35,919 nucleotides of DNA from an uncultured Lachnospiraceae bacterium. GTDB lineage: Bacteria; Bacillota; Clostridia; Lachnospirales; Lachnospiraceae. A program made the position numbers and the translations under genes. Shown piece by piece: positions 1 to 7,554 of this stretch (positions are counted from its first letter, which is position 1; each line of letters begins with the position of its first letter). The stretch spans positions 71,753-107,671 of the forward strand of contig CAJUJG010000002.1 of NCBI GenBank assembly GCA_910586715.1. Direction: 5' to 3'. The notes beneath the pieces are model-generated. The model made no database searches, was not told the DNA's origin, and saw only the letters and a list, made by a program, of their open reading frames with translations.

Positions 1-251
1 ATCATCGTGTTCTCATAAGCTTTCCCCGTAAGACCTGACGCATAGATTCCACAAAATTCCTCATTTGGTGCTTCCGTAATCCTGCATAAAGCTTCTACAT
101 CAGCTACATCCTTTGGTCTGAAATTTTTTTCCTCGATAAACACCACATTATTGTTTATCGCTACCAGTGTGTTGTCCTCAGACCCCACCGGCTTTACCCT
201 GATTTCAGAACCACCGTTATCAACTGCAATACATCTTACTTTTTTAATCAT
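1..251 (-). CDS. Actin-like ATPase, ParM/Alp type (partial, 3' end outside window)
   Basis: Only the first 83 codons are present; the gene runs off the left edge. The translation begins MIKKVRCIAVDNGGSEIRV. The D-N-G-G-x-x-x-R stretch at residues 11-18 fits the phosphate-1 loop (DxGxxxxK/R) of the actin/Hsp70 fold, followed by a beta-hairpin-like segment ending near VVFIEEKNF. This is the layout of plasmid and phage segregation actins such as ParM, AlfA and the Alps, which polymerise and push or pull DNA copies apart. An AAAGGA ribosome binding site lies 9 bases before the ATG. It is the last visible gene of the rightward-starting minus-strand series. The phosphate-2 and adenosine motifs are off the edge, so an Hsp70-like or sugar-kinase-like protein is not excluded. 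A ParR-like adaptor is not seen inside the window. Confidence 0.55.
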   Translation of the reverse strand, partial: MIKKVRCIAVDNGGSEIRVKPVGSEDNTLVAINNNVVFIEEKNFRPKDVADVEALCRITEAPNEEFCGIYASGLTGKAYENTM

Positions 252-276
252 CTTCACTCATCCTTTACTTTTAAAT

Positions 277-882
277 TTACTTTGTTAATCGCAACATACT
301 ACCGTCAGGTTTTAATACTACAGGTATACCGTTTTTTAAAGCTACAGTGCCACCCATAAACTCGTCCCCGAAAAACAACGTTACACCCTCCTTTTCTATC
401 CCGGTAGAGTGTCTGATGTCTCTTAAGTCCGCATATGAATCCTGACATTTGCCCGTTGCAATAGCTATTTTATTATCCTTACAGCCGCATAAAATACCGT
501 TAAACTCAAACTGGTCATTCTTTACTTTTAACGTCAGCCTTGTCCTGTCCGGATCCGATGCTGCTTTCCTCATACTTCCCTTTAAGCCCTTCAGTATCGT
601 TATGTTTTTACCATAAGGCACATCTCTTATTCTGCCTGAATCCTCATAGCGCAGCCTAAAACCTTTAATATACACTACGTAACCAAGATATCTGCTCCTG
701 CTGAAAATTCTGTCACCCTCATAGATTCCGTTATCACTGCCTCTTACAATTGTATCTTCCCATAACAGCTTTGACTTAGGCTGTGCCGCAAGGGCAATAA
801 CCCCTGCGCTTAAAACTACCGGGCAGTCTGCAACTGTAAAATCATAAGATTCTGAATCTAACCCAACTGCTCTAAACTGCAT
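277..882 (-). CDS. Unrecognised 201-aa protein
   Basis: I do not recognise this protein. It has no membrane segment or signal peptide, is rich in predicted beta strand with frequent glycines, and ends with a short basic strand (SMLRLTK). Two cysteines near residue 132 (CGC) are not in a clear zinc-ribbon arrangement. The start is supported by AAGGAG 9 bases upstream of the ATG. The start overlaps the end of the 97-aa gene upstream by 11 bases, so the two are probably translationally coupled. It sits between the GspE-like ATPase group and the actin-like gene, so it may serve either module. Confidence 0.7.
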   Translation of the reverse strand: MQFRAVGLDSESYDFTVADCPVVLSAGVIALAAQPKSKLLWEDTIVRGSDNGIYEGDRIFSRSRYLGYVVYIKGFRLRYEDSGRIRDVPYGKNITILKGLKGSMRKAASDPDRTRLTLKVKNDQFEFNGILCGCKDNKIAIATGKCQDSYADLRDIRHSTGIEKEGVTLFFGDEFMGGTVALKNGIPVVLKPDGSMLRLTK

Positions 883-1165
883 AGTCCGCTTCTCCTTTAT
901 CTATTTCCAACAACTTTTCAAGCCAGCTGTGCACATTTTCCTGAAGACTGATAACATGCACCTGATTCTTGTACTGATTGATGTCATGTGCTGTCAATAC
1001 AGACCTGTTTATTCTTTCTGACTCCTCCGAAAGCACAAAAGGATTTTCTTGGATTCTCAGCAGCTTTACTTTATCCGGTTCCTTTACTGTCTCCAACATG
1101 TTTACGGAGTCTAATACCTTTATAAGTTGACTGTCTAAAATCCTGTAAGCTGTGTATATGTCCAT
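872..1165 (-). CDS. Unrecognised 97-aa protein
   Basis: This small, soluble, mostly helical protein matches no family I know. Its start ATG has a GGAGGG ribosome binding site just upstream, inside the 3' end of the secretion-ATPase gene, which it overlaps by 31 bases. It also overlaps the next gene by 11 bases. This chain of overlaps ties it to the GspE-like ATPase operon and suggests a partner or accessory role, but nothing in its sequence shows a function. Confidence 0.65.
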   Translation of the reverse strand: MDIYTAYRILDSQLIKVLDSVNMLETVKEPDKVKLLRIQENPFVLSEESERINRSVLTAHDINQYKNQVHVISLQENVHSWLEKLLEIDKGEADYAV

Positions 1166-2532
1166 ACATCACCCTCCTCGTAGTCCCTCAAAATACTGAC
1201 AACTTCCCCTAAAGACTTGCCATACAGCTTTGTCTTTAGTTCCCTTGTAAATCTTACATATCTGTTTCTCGGATATAAACAGTCCTTCTCCTCATCACGC
1301 AGTAATTCCTGATATACTATAGAATGCAACGCCTGTATAATTCTGTCCTGCTCAAAACCTGTAATATCCGTTAAACGAGATATCGTATCTGATACACTGT
1401 TGGCATGAAGTGTAGACAATACACATTTTCCGGTATTCGTTACTTCAACAGTAACGGCACCCGTAGTGTCCTGTATTTCCGTTATGTATACAAAATCCGG
1501 ATTTACACGAATCAGCGACTGAATGTTGGCTTTAAAATCTTCAGGCGCCAGACAGTCTATCTGTTCCACGCCATGAAGTTCCTGCTCAACCGGAATTTCA
1601 ACTGACACTACTTTATACCTGCCCGTTTCTACAAGTTTCTTCAATAACGCCAGTGACGTGGTATTCTTACCACTTGACGTCGCACCGACAAACAGCCGCA
1701 ATCCTTTTTCTGAATCCAGTACGTTATCCTGCAGCCAGCCCACAGTAGCCTCTGTAAGATTAAGACTCTCAATATCACTGTCAAATGCAGCATTTGGCAG
1801 CAGTCTGATTGTTATCGTGTAACAACCATTAAATTTATAGTTAATCATCACACGACCTCTGTAATCCGTATTCAAATCTATTCCCACAGCTTTAGGATGC
1901 CTGCTCCCTCTGTCTAACGGAGACTTTATTGTTATAACCTTAATCAGGTCAGTAATGAAATCCCTTGAAAAAATAAAAGCAGACTCTACTTTCTTCTTAC
2001 GCACATCATAATAGACTGACGTGTTGTGCCTGTCACTTGATATCGTTATATCAGATGCACCAATATCCACAGCTTCTTTTATTATCAGGTCAAACAGCGT
2101 CTTAGCCGGAATTTCCCGAAGCATTGCATGCACGCCGTATTTACGCTGATATTCATTTAAGTAATAATATATCGTCGTAGGCAAATACTCTGTTTTATTA
2201 TCCGGATACTCTTTTTCGTAATGTTTTACATCCGGCATGTAAACAACTGTTATCAGCTTTTTGCTCGGCATATAAGCTACCGGCACACATCCGGTTTCCT
2301 TGTAATACTTTGTTACTTTATCCGGTACATGTGACTTTACAGGTTCATGCAATACAAATCCATATGCTTTTTCACATAAAGACTTTATCTCTTCCACAAG
2401 CATATACCGCTGTTCGTACAACGCTAGTGCTTCAGGCGTTACCAATACATTTTTGTCCGCAAGTCTTAATTCAGTATAATCCATGACATCTTTAAGTTTG
2501 TCCACAGTCAGCATGCCGTAAAGATTCAGCAT
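1135..2532 (-). CDS. GspE/PilT/TadA-family secretion ATPase (divergent)
   Basis: This 465-aa protein belongs to the hexameric type II/IV secretion ATPases that drive pilus assembly, protein secretion or DNA transfer at the inner face of the membrane. The N-domain has the family signature GASDITISSD (about 158-167). The C-domain has Walker A GATSSGKNTT (283-292), an Asp-box equivalent VSVEIPVEQE (309-318), Walker B with VNPDFVYITEIQD (about 344-356) and His box STLHAN (373-378). Several normally conserved residues differ: EDPVE is EIPVE, GEIRD is TEIQD, and the Walker A Ser is Asn. This suggests a divergent but probably ATP-binding enzyme. The start has GGGAGG about 10 bases upstream and overlaps the TadZ/CpaE-like gene by 7 bases. 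That gene pair is typical of Tad/type IV pilus loci. No pilin, prepilin peptidase or GspF-like membrane platform is visible in the window. Confidence 0.85.
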   Translation of the reverse strand: MLNLYGMLTVDKLKDVMDYTELRLADKNVLVTPEALALYEQRYMLVEEIKSLCEKAYGFVLHEPVKSHVPDKVTKYYKETGCVPVAYMPSKKLITVVYMPDVKHYEKEYPDNKTEYLPTTIYYYLNEYQRKYGVHAMLREIPAKTLFDLIIKEAVDIGASDITISSDRHNTSVYYDVRKKKVESAFIFSRDFITDLIKVITIKSPLDRGSRHPKAVGIDLNTDYRGRVMINYKFNGCYTITIRLLPNAAFDSDIESLNLTEATVGWLQDNVLDSEKGLRLFVGATSSGKNTTSLALLKKLVETGRYKVVSVEIPVEQELHGVEQIDCLAPEDFKANIQSLIRVNPDFVYITEIQDTTGAVTVEVTNTGKCVLSTLHANSVSDTISRLTDITGFEQDRIIQALHSIVYQELLRDEEKDCLYPRNRYVRFTRELKTKLYGKSLGEVVSILRDYEEGDVWTYTQLTGF

Positions 2533-4610
2533 ACTTTACGCACCTCCCTGAACGCCTCCTGCACACATGTCAGTTCATACGGTCGTACTTCATTCAGACT
2601 ACACTCTGTAATTGCAGGCACATTTGGAATGACTGCCACATGCACATCCGCTGCCTCAATAAGGTCAAGTTTCTCCAAAACAGGTCTTACAGGTATATCA
2701 CATCTGTTAACGATTACACGCTGCGCCACATTTGGATACTTTGTAGACTTAATGAATTGTTTATAAAACTCAATGGATTTAACACTCGGGTCGACAATAT
2801 AGTTTACGACCAGCACATCCGGCGCTATTGTCTCAAACAGTTCCTTTTGTTCCGGGCTCATCACAACATTAATAACCCGGTAATAATCCGCCGCCTTTAC
2901 CAACGCCGCCATAAACCTCTGAGCCGCTTCAACGGAATTTCCCACAATACCCTGGACTCCGCAAAACTCTTTCTCATATCTGTTCTGCATCCAATCCTCA
3001 ACAGAATATAATGCATCGCCGTAACATGAAACCTTATTTTTGCCTGTAATATCAATGTACAGTACATTGTAATTTTCCCGGGATTTCAGCTTTGAAAGTA
3101 TGTATGGAACTACTGAACGACCAGCACCTTCGTCCGCTATAAATATACGTAACGACTTTTTAATGAGTGACTCTTTAATAATCGTATCCTCTACATTATT
3201 TGCCCTCAGGAACTGAATAACCTGCGTCAGCGCTGCAATCTGCTCCCTGTCAAGGTCAATCAGTTTGTTAAGCTTCTGCTGCATAAGGATCAGTTCTCTT
3301 GATGCTTCCTTAAACTCATCTGAAGTGCGCGATGCAGTCGTAAGAATGTGCATAATTGTGTCACGAGACTTATCCGACACTACCGCGCTACCCTGTAACC
3401 TAAGTCTTGCATTTAGCAACGGGCTATCTGTAATGGCAGCACTCTCATCAGCAATTTCGCTTGAGATATCAACTGCCGCATCATGCGTTGCTGTAAAGAT
3501 ATCACGAATTTCCTTATCCAAAACCTGAAGCTCCAATATCAAATTTGCACGCTCATCATTAATACCTGCAACCCGTGTAAAATCAACACCTGCACTACCG
3601 CCTGACTTCATGTTGACAATTGCTTTATCCAGCTCTTCAAGCCTGCTCTGCAAACATTCTTTCGTTTTATCTATAACTAATGACACCAGCTCTTCAACAC
3701 GTTGTTCTATGATGGTGTTCGACTCTGACATATATCTGTCCTTGTCATAAGTCAAAGCTTTGATCTTATCCAGCTTTTCCTCCTGCGAATGTATTGACGG
3801 GTCCGCATATACAGAAAGCATCTTTTCCCTTATAGCCTTCAGCCTGTCTTCAATGTTCACATACTGGGAATTACTCTTTACAATATCCTTTATAAGGTTT
3901 GTAGCTGTAATCTCTCTCGACAGTACTGCAATGTCACACACGCTGCTACATCTTTTAATCCTGTCTGCCATCTCACTCGTCTTCACAACAACTTCATCAG
4001 ACAGCGGCACTTCTTCCCTCATTTCTACATTCTTCAGCTTCGCCGCACTTTCATCTTCCTGAATAATCTCCTCAAAACTTTCATCTTCCTGAATGTCAAT
4101 CCCCTCTATCTCTTTTTGGAGCTGCTCCATATCCGCCCCGTTTGTTGGCAGACCCACTTCATCCACAGGCGTCTCGGTATTCTGCATTAACCCCTGTGGT
4201 TTAAATGCTTCAATACCATGCGGGACATCATCAGCCGAAGATACTATATCCTCCTTGCGCGTAATACTCTCAGTCATTGCATAAACCTTATCTCTCAGCT
4301 CTTCCGGAGACGGCTTGTGCAAAACCATGTTAATGCCGTTTACCGCCTCAAGGTCCACTTTCATTCCCCGCACAACGTATATAATATTTACTGCCGGATG
4401 CTTTGTTACGGCTGCAGTCTGAAATTTCTGTTTCAACTTCCTGTTCTTTACATCCGAATCACCAATTAAAAATGCTTCAATTGTGCTCCCCGACACCGCA
4501 GGATCAAGCTGGAAGTTTTCAATCATCTTATCCACGGATGAAATCGCTACATTTGCTTTTCCAAATGCTTTACCTGCCACTGCATCTAACGATCTTGTAC
4601 ATACAATCAT
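2526..4610 (-). CDS. TadZ/CpaE-like protein: receiver-like N-domain, coiled coil, degenerate MinD-type ATPase
   Basis: This 694-aa protein has three parts. Residues 1-115 alternate strands and helices like a CheY-type receiver, including a KPSPEEL stretch (99-105) where receivers have their conserved Lys-Pro. The putative phosphoacceptor area is IGDSD (49-53). Residues 120-480 are acidic then helical, probably coiled coil, with a repeated IQEDES motif (173-178 and 183-188). Residues 485-694 resemble a ParA/MinD/CpaE fold, with ADEGAGRSV (492-500) in place of KGGxGKT, a VLYIDIT strand and an IVNRCD strand. TadZ/CpaE proteins with receiver plus MinD-like domains place pilus machines at the pole and sit next to TadA ATPases; here the GspE-like gene follows with a 7-base overlap. 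The P-loop lacks the signature lysines, so ATPase activity is doubtful. AGGAGG lies 11 bases before the ATG. Confidence 0.6.
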   Translation of the reverse strand: MIVCTRSLDAVAGKAFGKANVAISSVDKMIENFQLDPAVSGSTIEAFLIGDSDVKNRKLKQKFQTAAVTKHPAVNIIYVVRGMKVDLEAVNGINMVLHKPSPEELRDKVYAMTESITRKEDIVSSADDVPHGIEAFKPQGLMQNTETPVDEVGLPTNGADMEQLQKEIEGIDIQEDESFEEIIQEDESAAKLKNVEMREEVPLSDEVVVKTSEMADRIKRCSSVCDIAVLSREITATNLIKDIVKSNSQYVNIEDRLKAIREKMLSVYADPSIHSQEEKLDKIKALTYDKDRYMSESNTIIEQRVEELVSLVIDKTKECLQSRLEELDKAIVNMKSGGSAGVDFTRVAGINDERANLILELQVLDKEIRDIFTATHDAAVDISSEIADESAAITDSPLLNARLRLQGSAVVSDKSRDTIMHILTTASRTSDEFKEASRELILMQQKLNKLIDLDREQIAALTQVIQFLRANNVEDTIIKESLIKKSLRIFIADEGAGRSVVPYILSKLKSRENYNVLYIDITGKNKVSCYGDALYSVEDWMQNRYEKEFCGVQGIVGNSVEAAQRFMAALVKAADYYRVINVVMSPEQKELFETIAPDVLVVNYIVDPSVKSIEFYKQFIKSTKYPNVAQRVIVNRCDIPVRPVLEKLDLIEAADVHVAVIPNVPAITECSLNEVRPYELTCVQEAFREVRKVC

Positions 4611-4631
4611 CTTAAAAATATCCTCCTCTGC

Positions 4632-5129
4632 TTAATAAAAATCTTCAATTTCAAATTCAATAGGTTCTCCGGTTACCGCATGCTCCACTGTAAACACGCT
4701 TCCTTTCACCTTAAACCAAATATTTTTTCCCACCGGACTTTCCACAGACACAATACCCTCTTCCACTTTAGAAACATTACCCGGATACAGCTTAAATATA
4801 AACACCTCTCCTGTTTCTTTTAACCGTACCTTTACGGTTGAAAACAATACAATCATTCCTATATTCTCGTAATTTTCTTCTCCGTCAATGTCTTCTATAT
4901 CCTTAAGCTGTTCCAACAAATTGTTTAAACGGGCATTCAATTGAGACAGCTTTTCCACTGCGGCAGTAAACTCCGCATTTTCCCTTAGATCACCTAAAGC
5001 GGCAGCTTCCTTTAAATCAACCGTTGTTTTCTCAATATCCTCGGTTATAGCTACCTTCATACTCCGCAGTTCCTGTTTGTAGGCTGCCAGCCTGTTTGAA
5101 ATATCCCTGCCTGCATCTTTTAACTCCAT
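4632..5129 (-). CDS. greA: GreA/GreB-family transcript cleavage factor
   Basis: This is a 165-aa protein, close to the usual 158 aa of GreA. Residues 1-80 form the antiparallel coiled coil that enters the RNA polymerase secondary channel. The tip carries GDLRENAE (46-53), matching the invariant GreA tip whose Asp and Glu (here D47 and E50) hold the catalytic magnesium. The C-terminal half is FKBP-like, with VSVESPVGKNIWFKVKG (about 128-144) matching the ISxxSPxGxAxxG region. Gre factors rescue backtracked polymerase by stimulating cleavage of the transcript 3' end. AGGAGG lies 7 bases before the ATG. It sits among unrecognised and secretion-related genes, which is an unusual place. A mobile element carrying its own Gre factor may influence host transcription elongation; that is inference. 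Confidence 0.88.
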   Translation of the reverse strand: MELKDAGRDISNRLAAYKQELRSMKVAITEDIEKTTVDLKEAAALGDLRENAEFTAAVEKLSQLNARLNNLLEQLKDIEDIDGEENYENIGMIVLFSTVKVRLKETGEVFIFKLYPGNVSKVEEGIVSVESPVGKNIWFKVKGSVFTVEHAVTGEPIEFEIEDFY

Positions 5130-5156
5130 AAGATAACCTCCTGTTTAATAAGACAA

Positions 5157-5549
5157 CTAGCCTGCTTTTATTTCACGGATATCAACAACTTTTGTTTGGT
5201 CTGTATCCAAAATCCATATCTCGTCATAGTCATCAGCCACGCCGATACAGATAGAACCCGCGACTTTTACCTTATCAAAAGTCACCTTCTTTTGAACTGT
5301 TGTCATGTTTCCCTCTTTAGACTGTACAACCCATTCAGTATTCCTAAAGCGGTCTGAACCAAAATACCTTGTTCCTATTCCATACACCCGCCTGGATACC
5401 TTTACGTTACAATCCCTTGAAAGATACTGCTGCAGATCTCTGACAGACCTTGTATTAAATGCCTTCATGTACTCTCTGTCCGCTTCATTTAAAAAAGACA
5501 GCTGCGCTCTTGAAAGCGCCCCTGTCTCCTTTTTACTTTTAAAAAACAC
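5157..5549 (-). CDS. Unrecognised 130-aa protein with basic N-terminus
   Basis: I choose a GTG start because GGAGG lies 7 bases upstream of it, inside a longer reading frame that would begin at 5567. The protein starts VFFKSKKETG, has a helical first half and a strand-rich second half (FDKVKVAGSICIGVAD). There is no transmembrane segment or known motif. The basic start followed by a compact alpha-beta domain is faintly like Tim44/NTF2-type domains, but I cannot support that. It lies directly downstream of a small single-pass membrane protein and upstream of the GreA-like gene. Confidence 0.6.
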   Translation of the reverse strand: MFFKSKKETGALSRAQLSFLNEADREYMKAFNTRSVRDLQQYLSRDCNVKVSRRVYGIGTRYFGSDRFRNTEWVVQSKEGNMTTVQKKVTFDKVKVAGSICIGVADDYDEIWILDTDQTKVVDIREIKAG

Positions 5550-5579
5550 TATGATACCTCCGTTCATCAGGAAGATTAC

Positions 5580-5756
5580 TTACTGCTTCTTACTGCTGTC
5601 GGTTATTGTTTTTGCAGTTTCTGACTTGGATTTATCTTTACCGGAACCATGAAGTTTTGAATTTTGGCTAAAGCCTCTTGAAAAAATAAACACAACAACA
5701 ATAATCACTGCTACAATACCGACTACAGATCCTAAATCCGATACATCAATCGTCAT
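5580..5756 (-). CDS. Small single-pass membrane protein, 58 aa
   Basis: This is a short gene between two larger ones. The ATG follows the stop of the 213-aa gene by 6 bases, with GTGAGG about 9 bases upstream overlapping that stop codon, so translation is probably coupled. The product begins MTIDVSDLGSVVGIVAVIIV and has one strongly hydrophobic segment at about residues 10-25. A hydrophilic tail rich in Lys and Ser (GSGKDKSKSETAK) follows. Few charges precede the segment and basic residues follow it, so the tail is probably cytoplasmic. It could be a small membrane component of the neighbouring TadZ/GspE-like machine, but there is no family match. Confidence 0.7.
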   Translation of the reverse strand: MTIDVSDLGSVVGIVAVIIVVVFIFSRGFSQNSKLHGSGKDKSKSETAKTITDSSKKQ

Positions 5757-5762
5757 GACACT

Positions 5763-6404
5763 TTACCTCACTTTCAACTTATTACCTTCTTTCACTATAG
5801 CACATCTTTTACCCTCTATCTTACATATCCCATATACCTCCTCACCGTTGTCCTGAAACATTTCTGCATACCCTTCCGTCGTCGGTTCTGCCACTTCCAA
5901 CAAACTATCTGCTTCAAGTACACCAAATCTAGTTGCAGCATAAAATTTTCCGTCAATGTTAAAAATACACACATACATCATTGGCTGGCTACAGGCTAAA
6001 GAATATACCGGTGCTTTCAATGTACCTGCATATCTTACTTTGTGGAACAATGGGCACTGTCGTTCATACTTCATATCATAGCTGTCGGGATAAACCAAAT
6101 ATCTTTTTACACCGGTCTCAGACACAAGAATCACACCTATATTATTATAATTAATTGCAATAAGTGCATCGCACGATCTTAACAGTGCACCATATAAGGC
6201 TATTATCTCCAAACTTGTATACGTTCCATCGTAATTATCAGGATAAAACTCATACAGTTTTGAAACGGTTCGTACACCCAACGACTGACATGCAAGCAAC
6301 TCAGTACCTATAATACAGTCATTTTCTAAATCATACTTGCCAAGTATAATTTCTCCCTTAACATCCAGCCTGTATGCACACTCAACGATTGTTACCCTCT
6401 CCAT
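5763..6404 (-). CDS. Unrecognised 213-aa protein
   Basis: This is a soluble protein with many short strands, aromatic residues and glycines, and it has no motif I recognise. Its start has GGGAGG 6 bases upstream, within the end of the 202-aa gene it overlaps by 13 bases. It ends with a strand-turn-strand (RCAIVKEGNKLKVR). The repetitive strand pattern could be a beta-propeller-like or beta-sandwich fold. It is translationally linked to the 202-aa gene before it and the 58-aa membrane protein after it. Confidence 0.7.
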   Translation of the reverse strand: MERVTIVECAYRLDVKGEIILGKYDLENDCIIGTELLACQSLGVRTVSKLYEFYPDNYDGTYTSLEIIALYGALLRSCDALIAINYNNIGVILVSETGVKRYLVYPDSYDMKYERQCPLFHKVRYAGTLKAPVYSLACSQPMMYVCIFNIDGKFYAATRFGVLEADSLLEVAEPTTEGYAEMFQDNGEEVYGICKIEGKRCAIVKEGNKLKVR

Positions 6405-7000
6405 GTGACACCTCCCAACATTTGAAATCCCGCCTGTCCATATATTTCACATTTTAATCTTTCGCCTATACTGCCTGACGGAGTGACATAATACATCCTG
6501 TCCTTTATTATCCTCAAGACTGATGCATACGGCTCGCTCTTTATACGACTGAAATAAAAAGAATTTTCAGAACTTCTAAGCAGCACTGTCACAGGAACTT
6601 CCGGACAGCTTATTTCATACCAGTCTCCACACAGATGTACTAAATCAGTCATAACACACCTTTCAACAGAATCACTATTCACATACATATAGCCGCCGCA
6701 CATCTTCTCCAAGTCATTGTATACACTGATACCATGTTTAAAAACATTACGCATATACTTGCCATCTGCCGTATAAACAGTTCCAGTTCCATCAAACCGC
6801 AGCACCATATTATACTGTTCACCTTTCAGATAACCCATTACACGCGGAAGTTTAAAATGATTACACTGTTTTTCAAACTTCAGACCTTTGGTGCCTGTTA
6901 TTTCATGTATCACCGTTTCTTCCCCAAGCCAATATGTAATTATATTGTCTTCACACATAACCGGGATAGGAGATACGTTTAAATCTACCAATAGCCCCAT
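6392..7000 (-). CDS. Unrecognised 202-aa protein
   Basis: I do not recognise this protein. Strand-rich segments (NMVLRFDGTGTVYTADG, then VTVLLRSSENSFYFSRI) alternate with turns. That pattern is seen in beta-propellers or beta-sandwich proteins. There is no signal peptide or membrane segment. The ATG has GGAGG with a 9-base spacer upstream. It overlaps the 213-aa gene by 13 bases, and the pair probably works together. Confidence 0.7.
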   Translation of the reverse strand: MGLLVDLNVSPIPVMCEDNIITYWLGEETVIHEITGTKGLKFEKQCNHFKLPRVMGYLKGEQYNMVLRFDGTGTVYTADGKYMRNVFKHGISVYNDLEKMCGGYMYVNSDSVERCVMTDLVHLCGDWYEISCPEVPVTVLLRSSENSFYFSRIKSEPYASVLRIIKDRMYYVTPSGSIGERLKCEIYGQAGFQMLGGVTWRG

Positions 7001-7006
7001 ACTAAA

Positions 7007-7540
7007 TCACCTCCATAACATCACAGGTACACCTGACAGCTTCCACGCGGCAGCATACACTACTCCTGCCATAGCAAGCAACAACATAAACAGTACAATA
7101 CCTTTCGTACGTATTTTCTTGTAAGACTCATTCATTTCCCGAAATGCCGCCAAATCTTCCTCAAAGTGAGCATTTTCTATCATGTCCGGAATTTCCTTCG
7201 GAAGTTCGATAGTCCATAAACATATCCCCTGCTTATCCCTGGCAATCAGCATCGTAATATCCTTGACCGTTGCCATCGTATAATCTGCAGCTGTCGTATC
7301 ATTCAGCTTATCCGTATCATAAACACGCATAATAGCTTGCGCTACACTTTTGTCTATGATAAACTCCGCTTCAAACTCCCGCCCGACAAGATATTCGCGT
7401 GGATTTTGAGATTTTATTGCTTTAATGAGTTTATCCACTGCTTCATCACTTGGCTCTGCATCAGCCGGATTTCTGACTTCATACACGCCATCACGCCTTA
7501 GTACATCCATTGGTTCCAATGGATGTTCTACATATGCCAC
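7007..7540 (-). CDS. Unrecognised protein with C-terminal membrane anchor
   Basis: The protein is about 177 aa from a GTG start chosen because AGGAGG lies 7 bases before it. An alternative ATG at 7558 overlaps the helicase stop as ATGA but has no ribosome binding site of its own. Most of the protein is hydrophilic and faces the cytoplasm. Near the C-terminus a basic stretch (KKIRTKG) precedes a long hydrophobic helix (VLFMLLLAMAGVVYAAAW), so it is a tail-anchored membrane protein with a very short exposed end. It separates the helicase gene from the secretion-related group and may belong to the latter. Confidence 0.68.
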   Translation of the reverse strand: MAYVEHPLEPMDVLRRDGVYEVRNPADAEPSDEAVDKLIKAIKSQNPREYLVGREFEAEFIIDKSVAQAIMRVYDTDKLNDTTAADYTMATVKDITMLIARDKQGICLWTIELPKEIPDMIENAHFEEDLAAFREMNESYKKIRTKGIVLFMLLLAMAGVVYAAAWKLSGVPVMLWR

Positions 7541-7554
7541 ATCTATACCTCCTC

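Noticed and set aside
2640..4615. Several plus-strand open frames of 60-120 codons inside the TadZ/CpaE-like gene
   Set aside because: They are antisense to a well-supported gene, have no ribosome binding sites and low-complexity Ser/Leu-rich translations.
277..7000. Relationship among the 201-, 202- and 213-aa orphans
   Set aside because: All look strand-rich and end in similar turn-strand patterns, but I see no alignable stretch long enough to call them paralogs.
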